Positions 33,056 through 40,187 of a stretch of DNA of 44,072 nucleotides are shown piece by piece. The position numbers were made by a program, and so were the translations under genes. The notes beneath the pieces were generated by a model, which saw only the letters and a list, made by a program, of their open reading frames with translations, was not told where the DNA came from and ran no database searches. The stretch lies in contig NZ_JAUSNH010000044.1 in assembly GCF_030645335.1 (NCBI RefSeq), positions 1 to 44,072 on the forward strand. Reading direction: 5' to 3'. Position 1 is the stretch's first letter; each line of letters starts with the position of its first letter. Source of the DNA: Lacisediminimonas sp. GTDB lineage: Bacteria > Pseudomonadota > Gammaproteobacteria > Burkholderiales > Burkholderiaceae_D.

Positions 33056-34537
33056 GTGTCACAAGACCAGTTCGATAAAGACTTGAGGTCCATGCAGGAT
33101 GCCCGCCGCCTGGTGGAGCGCTCGCGCATTGCTCAGCGGGAGTTCGCCAGCGCAAGCGCGGCGAAGGTGGATGCCGTCTGCGAGGCGATGGCAGAGGCAG
33201 CCTACCAGGCTGCTGCCAGCCTGGCCGTGATGGCGCATGAAGAAACCGGCTACGGCAATGCCGAACACAAGACGATCAAGAACCAGCACGCCTCGCGCGG
33301 GGTCTGGGAATCGATCCGCGAGATGCCTACGGTGGGCATCATCGAACGCGACGCGACACGCAAGATGGTCACTATGGCCGAGCCGGTTGGCGTGATTGCC
33401 GCATTGACTCCGACCACCAATCCGACCTCGACCGCCATTTACAAGGCAATGATTGCAGTCAAGGGGCGCAACAGCATCGTGATATCGCCGCATCCGTCGG
33501 CGGCCAAATGCACCGCTGAAGCCGTGCGCATCATCAGCGCCGCGGCGGAATGCGCCGGTGCGCCGGCCGGGCTGGTGTCATGCATGGAAGAAGTGTCGCT
33601 GGCCGGCACACAGGAATTGATCCGTCATTACGGCGTCAACCTGATTTTGGCCACCGGTGGCGGACCGATGGTGCGCGCTGCGCACAGCGTGGGCAAGCCG
33701 GCCTACGGCGTGGGGCCGGGCAATGTGCCGGCATGGGTCGATCGCTCGGCAGACCTGCGCAAGGCGGCGCAAGATTTGGTGGCCAGTAAATCGTTCGACT
33801 GCAGCCTGATCTGTGCAACGGAACAGTCCGTCGTCGCTGACGCCCAGATCGCGCCTGAGTTGCGCCGCTTGATGGAAGCAGAAGGTGCGCATTGGCTCAA
33901 CGAACAGGAAGTGGCCCGCATGGGCGCGCTGTTGTTCCATCCCGATGGCGCCATGAATACAGCTTGGGTTGGCAAGAGCGCACGCGTGCTTGCGCAGGCC
34001 ATCGATATGCGAGTCGCAGACACGACCAAAGTTTTGGTTGCGCCATTGGCCGGCATTGGCCGTGTCCATGCGCTGTCGCGCGAAAAGCTCACCACGGTGC
34101 TTGGATTTATTACTGCATCGACACCGGCCGAGGGGCTGGCATTGTGCCAGGCCATCCTGAAATTCGGCGGTGACGGCCACACTGCAGTGCTGCACAGCCG
34201 CAATGAAGAACAGGTCGAGAACATGGCGGCGCTGTTGCCGGCGTTTCGTATCGTCGTCAACTCCATGTCCACCTTGGGCAGTGTCGGGCGCACCTGCGGA
34301 TTTTCGCCATCATTTACTCTTGGCACCGGCGGCATTGGCGGGGCCATCAGCGGCGACAACATTACCGCGACACACCTGATCAACCGCAAGCGCGTGGGTT
34401 GGGAAATTTCGCCTTGGTTGCCGGCCGTGCAAACCACACCGAATGCCGATGCCGAGTCCGCGCCGGACATCGACGACGTCGTCAGCCAGGTGCTGGCGCG
34501 GCTGCGGCAAAGCGGCGACAAGGCCTTTGCGCGATAA
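33056..34537 (+). CDS. CoA-acylating aldehyde dehydrogenase with C-terminal encapsulation-peptide-like helix
   Basis: A 493-residue enzyme of the EutE/PduP/AdhE-N/SauS group. EETGYGNAEHKTIKN, PVGVIAALTPTTNPTSTAIY and ILATGGGPMVRAAHSVGKPA are typical. The catalytic Cys is C253 in KSFDCSLICATEQ, aligning with SFDNNLPC of EutE. The expected reaction is aldehyde plus CoA plus NAD giving acyl-CoA and NADH. The enzyme core ends near residue 452; a short linker (about 455-469) is followed by an amphipathic helix, DIDDVVSQVLARLRQSG (471-487), which fits the encapsulation peptides that target cargo into BMC shells. The start is a GTG at 33056 with GAGAGGG upstream. Lying directly after the shell genes, it is the core metabolosome enzyme; the aldehyde is unknown. 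Confidence 0.93.
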   Translation: MSQDQFDKDLRSMQDARRLVERSRIAQREFASASAAKVDAVCEAMAEAAYQAAASLAVMAHEETGYGNAEHKTIKNQHASRGVWESIREMPTVGIIERDATRKMVTMAEPVGVIAALTPTTNPTSTAIYKAMIAVKGRNSIVISPHPSAAKCTAEAVRIISAAAECAGAPAGLVSCMEEVSLAGTQELIRHYGVNLILATGGGPMVRAAHSVGKPAYGVGPGNVPAWVDRSADLRKAAQDLVASKSFDCSLICATEQSVVADAQIAPELRRLMEAEGAHWLNEQEVARMGALLFHPDGAMNTAWVGKSARVLAQAIDMRVADTTKVLVAPLAGIGRVHALSREKLTTVLGFITASTPAEGLALCQAILKFGGDGHTAVLHSRNEEQVENMAALLPAFRIVVNSMSTLGSVGRTCGFSPSFTLGTGGIGGAISGDNITATHLINRKRVGWEISPWLPAVQTTPNADAESAPDIDDVVSQVLARLRQSGDKAFAR

Positions 34538-34552
34538 AGGAAACAACACACC

Positions 34553-35029
34553 ATGGCGTATTTTCGACCCTCGGCCGACAAGGCTCGCACCGGCAAGCGC
34601 TTCCTCACCGTGCGTAACCTGGAAGACATGGCCGCGTCCGGCGTGCTGCAGGTCATCCACACGCCCGACCTGGTGATTACCGATGCGGCGCGCGAAGCAG
34701 CAAGCAGCCTGAATATCACGATCATCCACGAGCGCGACCAGAAGCGCGCCAGTGCCGCAGCGCTAGCCACTACGCCCGCACCGGCAAACCTGCCGGTGCA
34801 CCGCGTGGCGGGACAGACCAGCGCAGCATCGACTTCGGTGTTGGCGTCTGCGCCAGCTCCGGCACCGGCCCGCCCGGCCATGCAGGGTGCTTCATCGGTC
34901 GTGCCCATGCCGTTAAAAAGTGCGCCTGCTGCCAGCAGCAACACCCAGCCGCTGGTACAGGAACTGGTGCGCGCGGTGCAGGCAACCTGGCAGCCGAGCA
35001 AACCCCGTCAGCGCCAGTTGCTGACTTGA
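34553..35029 (+). CDS. small BMC-associated protein with TDAAREA domain, Pro/Ala linker and C-terminal helix
   Basis: A 158-residue protein of unrecognised function. Residues about 14-60 form a small alpha/beta segment (FLTVRNLEDMAASGVLQVIH, then VITDAAREAASSLNITI) that is clearly related to the N-terminus of the next protein. From memory it resembles N-terminal segments of BMC-associated proteins such as EutQ. Residues 70-130 are a Pro/Ala/Ser-rich linker. The C-terminus QPLVQELVRAVQATWQP looks like a short amphipathic helix. The architecture suggests a scaffold or cargo adaptor that bridges enzymes and shell, but this is inference. It starts 15 bases after the aldehyde dehydrogenase stop. 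Confidence 0.75.
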   Translation: MAYFRPSADKARTGKRFLTVRNLEDMAASGVLQVIHTPDLVITDAAREAASSLNITIIHERDQKRASAAALATTPAPANLPVHRVAGQTSAASTSVLASAPAPAPARPAMQGASSVVPMPLKSAPAASSNTQPLVQELVRAVQATWQPSKPRQRQLLT

Positions 35030-35040
35030 CCAGGAAAGCC

Positions 35041-35520
35041 ATGACCATTCATTTTCAACGCCCGGCACGCAGCTTGCCTGCGCGCAAGGTGATTACCCGC
35101 TCCGACATCGACGAATTGCATGCGCGCGGCGACACGGTCTTGTGCCTGGCCGAGCGCAGCACCATTACAGATGAAGCGCGCGAACGCGCCCAGCAACTGC
35201 ACATCAATGTGTCAACTGCTGCGCAAAGAAACGCCGCTGCCGTCGTGGTCAGGGCGGCCGCTTTGCCTGCATCGTCTGGTCCACCTGAATCGACAGCACC
35301 GCCTGTCAATGCCGCGGCGGCGGTGAGCGCCCCGGTCTCGGTAGGTTCGGGCAGCACCACTTATACTGCGCCAAACCGTAGTTCGGTCAGCCCGGAATTG
35401 ATCGATGCGATCGTTGCTGTTCTGGCAAGCATGAAGGCGACGCCGACCGAAGAGGTCGTCAGGCGGGTTGCCGCGCAAGTCCTGGCGGCGCTGCATGGCA
35501 AGGGCAGTCGCTCGCACTGA
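35041..35520 (+). CDS. small BMC-associated protein, paralogue of the preceding gene
   Basis: A 159-residue protein. Residues 14-58 (KVITRSDIDELHARGDTVLC, then ITDEARERAQQLHINV) align with the N-terminal domain of the preceding protein; the shared core is TD.ARE.A. A Pro/Ala/Ser-rich linker (about 75-115) follows. The C-terminus holds two helices, PELIDAIVAVLASM and EEVVRRVAAQVLAALHG. The second shares QVLAxL with the C-terminal helix of the aldehyde dehydrogenase (QVLARL), as expected if both dock on the same shell protein. A TTG at 35026 overlaps the previous stop, but ATG 35041 with AGGAAA upstream is preferred. Function unknown; a role in core assembly is plausible. Confidence 0.75.
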   Translation: MTIHFQRPARSLPARKVITRSDIDELHARGDTVLCLAERSTITDEARERAQQLHINVSTAAQRNAAAVVVRAAALPASSGPPESTAPPVNAAAAVSAPVSVGSGSTTYTAPNRSSVSPELIDAIVAVLASMKATPTEEVVRRVAAQVLAALHGKGSRSH

Positions 35521-35537
35521 AACAGCAAGGAGAGAAC

Positions 35538-35945
35538 ATGGAATGCATCCTGATACAAGATTTGCGGATACCGGTGTATATCGGCATTTACGCATCTGAA
35601 CAGGGCCGGACCCAGACCGTATCGCTGGATCTCGAAATCGGCTTGCGGGACAATCAAATGTTCCAGTCAGATGACATTGACGACACGATCGACTATGCCG
35701 ACGTCGTGCTGGCAGTGACTGCAATGGGCATCGAACGCCACTACAACCTGGTCGAGCATTTTGCCGATTGGGTGGCGGCTCTGATCACCGGCCGGTTCCG
35801 TGCACCGTGGGTGCGCATTCGCGTTGGCAAGGTCGACGTGATACCGAACGCGCGCTTTGTCGGCGTTTCCATCGAACGCTTTCCAGCCAATCGGCAAGAG
35901 GCGGAACGGCATCTGAAACCGATGCCGGCCGCTATGGATTCCTGA
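35538..35945 (+). CDS. dihydroneopterin aldolase-like protein (FolB family) in the BMC operon
   Basis: A 135-residue tunnelling-fold protein homologous to FolB. ILIQDLRIPVYIGIYASEQG includes the substrate-binding Glu, IDYADVV the conserved Tyr, LVEHFADWVAALI a second conserved Glu, and RIRVGKVDVIPNARFVGVSI the catalytic Lys region, although the usual Lys-Pro is Lys-Val here. FolB cleaves dihydroneopterin to 6-hydroxymethyl-dihydropterin and glycolaldehyde. AAGGAGAGAAC precedes the ATG. It sits 17 bases after the BMC-associated small proteins, so it belongs to the operon and is unlikely to be the housekeeping folB. Glycolaldehyde or a similar aldehyde would suit the CoA-acylating aldehyde dehydrogenase (inference). 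Confidence 0.85.
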   Translation: MECILIQDLRIPVYIGIYASEQGRTQTVSLDLEIGLRDNQMFQSDDIDDTIDYADVVLAVTAMGIERHYNLVEHFADWVAALITGRFRAPWVRIRVGKVDVIPNARFVGVSIERFPANRQEAERHLKPMPAAMDS

Positions 35946-36031
35946 TCGCATGGCGCAGCAGCCCGTACTAGCAAGCCGAGGACCGGCTGCGCTGGCGGGG
36001 CTGCTGCGCATCGAGGCAGCGCCCACGCCAC

Positions 36032-36062
36032 CGCTCCCTGCGCCATGGATACGCAGGGAGCG
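36032..36062 (+). promoter_or_regulatory. hairpin that buries the ribosome-binding site of the MFS gene
   Basis: A perfect 11-bp stem (36032-36042 with 36052-36062) has a 9-base loop. The right arm contains GGGAG, the only good ribosome-binding site for the ATG at 36069, and the loop contains another in-frame ATG (36045). Without a T-run it is more likely a translational control element, or an operon-internal processing site, than a terminator. Confidence 0.55.
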
Positions 36063-36068
36063 CGCAAC

Positions 36069-37349
36069 ATGAGCCGCGCCACTTTGGCATCGTCCGCGCC
36101 ACCCTCACCGACAATCGAGACCGCCTATAGCTGGTGGGTCGCTGCCGTCACGGTGTTGATTTCTTCGATCAGTTTTGGTGCGGTGACGTCCTCATCAATT
36201 CTGCTGCTGCCCATTGCGCGTAGCCTGGAAGTGGGCGTTGGTAGCTTGTCGCTGGTGCATGCCAGCGCCATGGCCGGGGCCGGCATTGGTAGCCTGGTGT
36301 TGGGGCGGCTGCTGGATCGATATGGTTTTTTTGGCATCGCGCTGATCGGTTCGTGCGCCACAGCGGCCGGGCTGTTGTTCGCCTCGGTCACCACCAGCTT
36401 GCCACTGCTGTGCCTGTCGTTCGGGATACTGGTTGGCGGCATTGGCCAGGGCACGTTTTTCAGTCCGCTGACGGCCAACCTCGCCCATTGGTTTGATCGT
36501 CATCGCGCCCTGGCTATTGCATTGGGGACCAGCGGCCAGGCGGTGGGGGGCTTGCTGCTGTCGCCGTTATTGCGACTGAGCGCGGAACAGTTTGGCTGGC
36601 GCACGGTGTTTGCCTGGTATGCGCTGTTGGGCGGCGCAAGCTTGTTGGCTGGTGCCCTCGTGTTCCGCCGCAAACCACCGGTGCCGATCCAAATCGGCAG
36701 CGCAGCAATGCCGGCTGCGGCAACCGTAGCGCCATCGACGCTCGCCGCTGGCATGCCACTGCGGCGGTTCTTGATGCTGGCCGGCTGCTTCACCCTTTCC
36801 AACGCCGCCTCGTTCATTGCCATTGCGCACCTCACCGCGTTTGGCGAGGAGCAGGGCTTTGACATCCTGATCGTCGCTTCGCTGTTGCCAGCCATGCTTG
36901 GCGTTGTGTTGGTGTCGCGGCTGTCGTTCGGCTTCCTGGCGGCGCGTTTCGGCGTCTGGCGGGTGCTGGTGGCCATGTCCGCCATTCACGTTGCGGGCTC
37001 GCTCTGGCTGGCGTTTTCGACCAGTTATCACCATGCGGTGATTGCGGCCGTATTGCTCGGCCTGGGTTTTGGCGGCTATGTTCCCGGGTATGCGCTGCTA
37101 GTGCGGGAATCATACCCGGCCAACCAATCCGGTCGGCGCATCGGGCAGATATATTTTTTCAGCTTCCTGTCGGCCGGCAGCGGCAGCATGCTCGGTGGCT
37201 GGCTGCATGACGTCACCGGCAACTATGCGATGAGTTTTGCCTTTGCCGGCGCTGCGTCGGCCGCAGGATTGCTACTGCTATTGTTGTGTTGGCAACTTAC
37301 CCGGTCAGCACCGCCGTCGTGCGCATCTCGTCCTGCACCCATTCCCTGA
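36069..37349 (+). CDS. major facilitator superfamily transporter
   Basis: A 426-residue inner-membrane protein with about 12 hydrophobic segments in two halves. The loop between TM2 and TM3 reads GRLLDRYGFFG, the MFS motif A pattern. SPLTANLAHWFDRHRALAIALG and GQAVGGLLLSPLL follow, as in the monocarboxylate/oxalate-formate type. The second half repeats the pattern (SFGFLAARFGVWRVL). The start at ATG 36069 with GGGAG upstream is chosen over ATG 36045, which has none. It follows folB by 123 bases in the BMC operon direction and may import the compartment's substrate or export its product. Its 3' end overlaps the convergent LysR gene by 53 bases. Confidence 0.9.
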   Translation: MSRATLASSAPPSPTIETAYSWWVAAVTVLISSISFGAVTSSSILLLPIARSLEVGVGSLSLVHASAMAGAGIGSLVLGRLLDRYGFFGIALIGSCATAAGLLFASVTTSLPLLCLSFGILVGGIGQGTFFSPLTANLAHWFDRHRALAIALGTSGQAVGGLLLSPLLRLSAEQFGWRTVFAWYALLGGASLLAGALVFRRKPPVPIQIGSAAMPAAATVAPSTLAAGMPLRRFLMLAGCFTLSNAASFIAIAHLTAFGEEQGFDILIVASLLPAMLGVVLVSRLSFGFLAARFGVWRVLVAMSAIHVAGSLWLAFSTSYHHAVIAAVLLGLGFGGYVPGYALLVRESYPANQSGRRIGQIYFFSFLSAGSGSMLGGWLHDVTGNYAMSFAFAGAASAAGLLLLLLCWQLTRSAPPSCASRPAPIP

Positions 37350-38253
37350 ATGCCTGGATCGCAGGTTCATGCGTGCGCTCGTTGAGCGAGAGCAGGTAAT
37401 ATTCGCCGGCGCTGCGCACCTTGCAGGCCGACGCCGCCCGCAAGCCGGCAACGGCTGAACTCGCCAGCAGCAGGTCGGGCACGATCGCCACGCCCTCGCC
37501 TTCGCGGCAGGCTTCCAGCGACATGAAGAAATGACCGTACTCCAGCTTGCGCGCCGATTTGAGCGGCGGCAGCTTGTAGGCGCGCATCCAGTCGGGCCAG
37601 GCATTGGGCCGGCTTGCGGTGTGGATCAGCGGCAGCTCGCGCAGCAGCGCCGGTTCGGTCCACACGCGTTCGTCGGTCACCAGCGAAGGCAGCATTACCG
37701 GCACCAGCGTATCGGGCGCCAGCTCGTCGGCCAGCACGCCGCGCCAGTCCACCACCATCGACAAGTCCACGCGCGGCACCAGCGGGTCGTAGCGCCGGCC
37801 GGGCAGGGCGCCCACGCGGATGGCGACGTCGGCGTCGCGCGCATGCAGGTTGACTGGCCCGATCGTGCTGATGATGCGGGTTTCGATATCAGGATGGCGC
37901 TGGCTGAAGCGCGCCAGGCGCGGCATCAGCCAGAACGACCCCACCGATGGCAGCACGCTGATGGTAAGTACGGCCCGGTTCTGGCCGCTGCGGATGCGCA
38001 ACGTCGCCTGCTCGATCTGGTTCAGCGCGGAGCGCACCTCGGCGAGGTAGGCTTTTCCCTCGTCGGTCAGCTGGACTTGTCGGGTGAGGCGCGTGAACAG
38101 CGGCACTTGCAGTTCGTCCTCCAGCGCCCGGATCTGGCGGCTGACTGCGCCCTGCGTGATATTGAGTTCAACCGCGGCGCCGGAGAAGCTTTGCAGTCTT
38201 CCGGCGACGTCAAAGACGCGCAATGCGGTGAGTGACGGCAGTGAACGACTCAT
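37297..38253 (-). CDS. LysR-family transcriptional regulator (GcvA-like)
   Basis: A 318-residue LysR protein. The helix-turn-helix is at residues 1-65 (SLTALRVFDVAGRLQSFSGA, then QGAVSRQIRALEDELQ and the wing LFTRLTRQVQLTDEG), with IRVGALPGRRYDPLVPRVDL in the effector domain, which is the GcvA-like wording. It diverges from the RraA-family gene at 38585 and is its likely regulator. The last 53 bases overlap the 3' end of the MFS gene on the other strand. Confidence 0.92.
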   Translation of the reverse strand: MSRSLPSLTALRVFDVAGRLQSFSGAAVELNITQGAVSRQIRALEDELQVPLFTRLTRQVQLTDEGKAYLAEVRSALNQIEQATLRIRSGQNRAVLTISVLPSVGSFWLMPRLARFSQRHPDIETRIISTIGPVNLHARDADVAIRVGALPGRRYDPLVPRVDLSMVVDWRGVLADELAPDTLVPVMLPSLVTDERVWTEPALLRELPLIHTASRPNAWPDWMRAYKLPPLKSARKLEYGHFFMSLEACREGEGVAIVPDLLLASSAVAGLRAASACKVRSAGEYYLLSLNERTHEPAIQAFREWVQDEMRTTAVLTG

Positions 38254-38382
38254 GCGGGTTGATTGGATGCGTTAAAGGAAGGGACTGGACGTGTAAATCA
38301 GGCGATCAACTGGAGGGCGTGGCGCAGCGGCGGGAGCCAGAACACTTTACTATATTTCATGTATGGCGGTCGAATAAATCGC

Positions 38383-38411
38383 TTGTCGCGCGCAGGCCCA
38401 AAACCTATAGT
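38383..38411 (+). promoter_or_regulatory. candidate sigma-70 promoter for the RraA-family gene
   Basis: TTGTCG at 38383-38388 and TATAGT at 38406-38411 are separated by exactly 17 bases, pointing toward the gene at 38585. The 331-base gap 38254-38584 otherwise holds an AT-rich patch at about 38345-38378, upstream of this promoter, where a LysR regulator would be expected to bind; nothing else was recognised there. Confidence 0.5.
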
Positions 38412-38584
38412 CGGCGCTCCGCAGGCCATTGACGATGCCCGCTTGCCAGGACTGGTGCGGGCGCCGCATCCTCGCCCATGACGACCGGAAACACACCATT
38501 GCCCCGCCCGATGCAAGCCACGCCGGGCGACCACCGCAGTCAATGACCATTGCCATTTGAGCACCAACCAGGACATCACCCGAC

Positions 38585-39268
38585 ATGACTACCGCTACTC
38601 CCCCCTCCCGCGATGAAATCCGCGAGCGCTATCTCGCCGTCGATACGGCCAACGTTGCCGACGTGCTCGATACCCTGGGCTACCTGAACCAGGGGCTGGC
38701 CAGTGAATTCGTGCCGTATCCGCAAACCGCTGGCCGCCTGGCCGGTTGGGCGTACACCATACGCGGCCAGATGTCGCCCTATCCGATGGGTGGCGATGCC
38801 GACAAGATGAAAGCCTGCCAGGGCCTGTCGCCCGGCGAGGTCAGTGTCTGGAGCGGCGACGGCGAAGGCATCTGCTATTTCGGCGAGCTGATCGCCATCG
38901 GCATGAAAGAGCGCGGCTGTACCGGATCCCTGATCGACGGCGGCATCCGCGACATCCGCTGGATCGGTGAACAGGATTTCCCGGTCTATGCACGCTACCG
39001 CACCCCGGTACAGTCAATCGGCCGCTGGAAAGTGACGGGCAGCCAGATACCGGTTTTCATGCGCGGCGCGACCACGACTTATGTGCTGGTCAATCCGGGC
39101 GATTTCATCCTCGGTGACGAGGACGGCGTGATCGTGATCCCGCAAGCGCTGGCTGAACAGGTTCTGGTAGAGGCAGAACGCCTGACCGTGATCGAACGTC
39201 AGATCCGCGTTGAATTGCAGAACGGCTTGACGCTGGCGCAGGCGCTCGAAAAATTCGGTCACGTCTGA
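38585..39268 (+). CDS. RraA-like / HMG-aldolase family protein
   Basis: A 227-residue protein of the RraA-like family, which includes 4-hydroxy-4-methyl-2-oxoglutarate and oxaloacetate/4-carboxy-4-hydroxy-2-oxoadipate aldolases as well as the RNase E regulator RraA. The key stretch FGELIAIGMKERGCTGSLID, followed by GGIRDI, holds the GxxxxxxAxxxGxxGxxxDGxxRD-like catalytic Arg/Asp pair of the aldolases. The N-terminal TANVADVLDTLG is also typical. The conserved catalytic residues and the adjacent divergent LysR gene favour a catabolic aldolase over RraA. The true substrate is not known. No strong ribosome-binding site is seen before the ATG. Confidence 0.87.
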   Translation: MTTATPPSRDEIRERYLAVDTANVADVLDTLGYLNQGLASEFVPYPQTAGRLAGWAYTIRGQMSPYPMGGDADKMKACQGLSPGEVSVWSGDGEGICYFGELIAIGMKERGCTGSLIDGGIRDIRWIGEQDFPVYARYRTPVQSIGRWKVTGSQIPVFMRGATTTYVLVNPGDFILGDEDGVIVIPQALAEQVLVEAERLTVIERQIRVELQNGLTLAQALEKFGHV

Positions 39269-39327
39269 AGCAAGGCCTTGCCGGAACGCGTGCTGACGGG
39301 TTCGCCGGATTCCGGGCCGGCCTGCGC

Positions 39328-40086
39328 TCAGCGCGCAAATGAGCGAGCGCCGGCGCTCGGCGGATAATACTTGGCAAAAGTCGCCGCCAGCGAACGGGTC
39401 TCAGGCAGGATATAGACGATCCCGTTGGTGCCCTTGAATGCCGGATTGACGACATCCGTATAAAAATTCACCGGCACATTGATGCAACCATAGGATATGC
39501 GGTTGTCTTGCGGTGACGGTGTGGCCAGTCGCTGCGCGCGTTGCTCGCGCGCGGTGCCCTTGACGACGCGATGCAGCGACAGCGCTGTGTCATAGTCGAT
39601 CCACAGGATTTCGACCCCGTGCAGGTTGCGGTCGAGCGCCGCCACGAAGCGGCCCGCCTGCGTGGTGCGTTCTTCAGGACGTATGGTGGAGAGCGGGCGA
39701 TTGCCAATGCCGGGCGTGGCATCGTCGCCCTTGGCCATGCCCAGCAAGGCAGCGGCAGTGCCACGCAAGCGGCCATCGCCGGCAAACACGAAAACCTTTG
39801 CATGCGCCTTGTCGATGACAATGAACGGCAAGCCCTGGTGGTCGTTGGAGTCAAGCACCCAATCAGCCATATTCCGGACTTCGGTTGATGCGCCGGCGGC
39901 GTCCGACCAGACCTCGGCATTGACGACCTGCAGCCCGGACGTGGGTGGTAATTCGGCGGCCATGGCCGGCAGGCCGATCCCGGCCGCCAGCAGCGCCGCG
40001 CACAGCAGCAAGCCGCGACCAACGCGGTTTGCCAGCGATGTCAGCGCCACCATCATCGACACGTCAAATAATTCGGCTCTGCTCAT
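39328..40086 (-). CDS. L,D-transpeptidase (YkuD)-like envelope protein with SYGC active site
   Basis: A 252-residue protein. A hydrophobic signal segment lies around residues 22-43 (GRGLLLCAALLAAGIGLPAM, likely cleaved at AMA|A). A YkuD-like domain follows: PFIVIDKAHAKVFVFAGDGRL, then LSLHRVV with a His, and RISYGCINVPVNFY, which matches the S-H-G-C-I-N catalytic motif except that His is Tyr. L,D-transpeptidases cross-link peptidoglycan or attach proteins to it. With the His replaced, activity may be altered. The ATG at 40086 is chosen; an internal ATG pair about ten codons later is also possible and no start has a clear ribosome-binding site. Confidence 0.78.
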   Translation of the reverse strand: MSRAELFDVSMMVALTSLANRVGRGLLLCAALLAAGIGLPAMAAELPPTSGLQVVNAEVWSDAAGASTEVRNMADWVLDSNDHQGLPFIVIDKAHAKVFVFAGDGRLRGTAAALLGMAKGDDATPGIGNRPLSTIRPEERTTQAGRFVAALDRNLHGVEILWIDYDTALSLHRVVKGTAREQRAQRLATPSPQDNRISYGCINVPVNFYTDVVNPAFKGTNGIVYILPETRSLAATFAKYYPPSAGARSFAR

Positions 40087-40145
40087 CAAATGGAATGGGT
40101 TGGATCATGCTTTAGGCTTTCAAGGCCGGATCTGTTTGCTGCAAC

Positions 40146-40173
40146 GGGCCGCCGGGAGTTCCCAGCGCGGCCC
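40146..40173 (-). terminator. candidate terminator hairpin after the TpsA gene
   Basis: Stem arms 40146-40152 and 40167-40173 (7 bp, GGGCCGC with GCGGCCC) enclose a loop with a small inner GGGA/TCCC pairing. It lies 15-42 bases after the TpsA stop on the minus strand. No T-run follows, so the call is tentative. Confidence 0.35.
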
Positions 40174-40187
40174 TTGCAAACGTTCGC

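Noticed and set aside
33703-35001. 432-codon minus-strand open frame opposite the aldehyde dehydrogenase and the first linker protein
   Set aside because: Ser/Ala/Arg-rich antisense translation without recognisable motifs; the plus-strand genes are well supported.
39344-39359. 16-bp perfect palindrome CGAGCGCCGGCGCTCG at the 3' end of the L,D-transpeptidase-like gene
   Set aside because: Pure GC palindrome inside a coding end in GC-rich DNA, without loop or T-run; no function could be supported.
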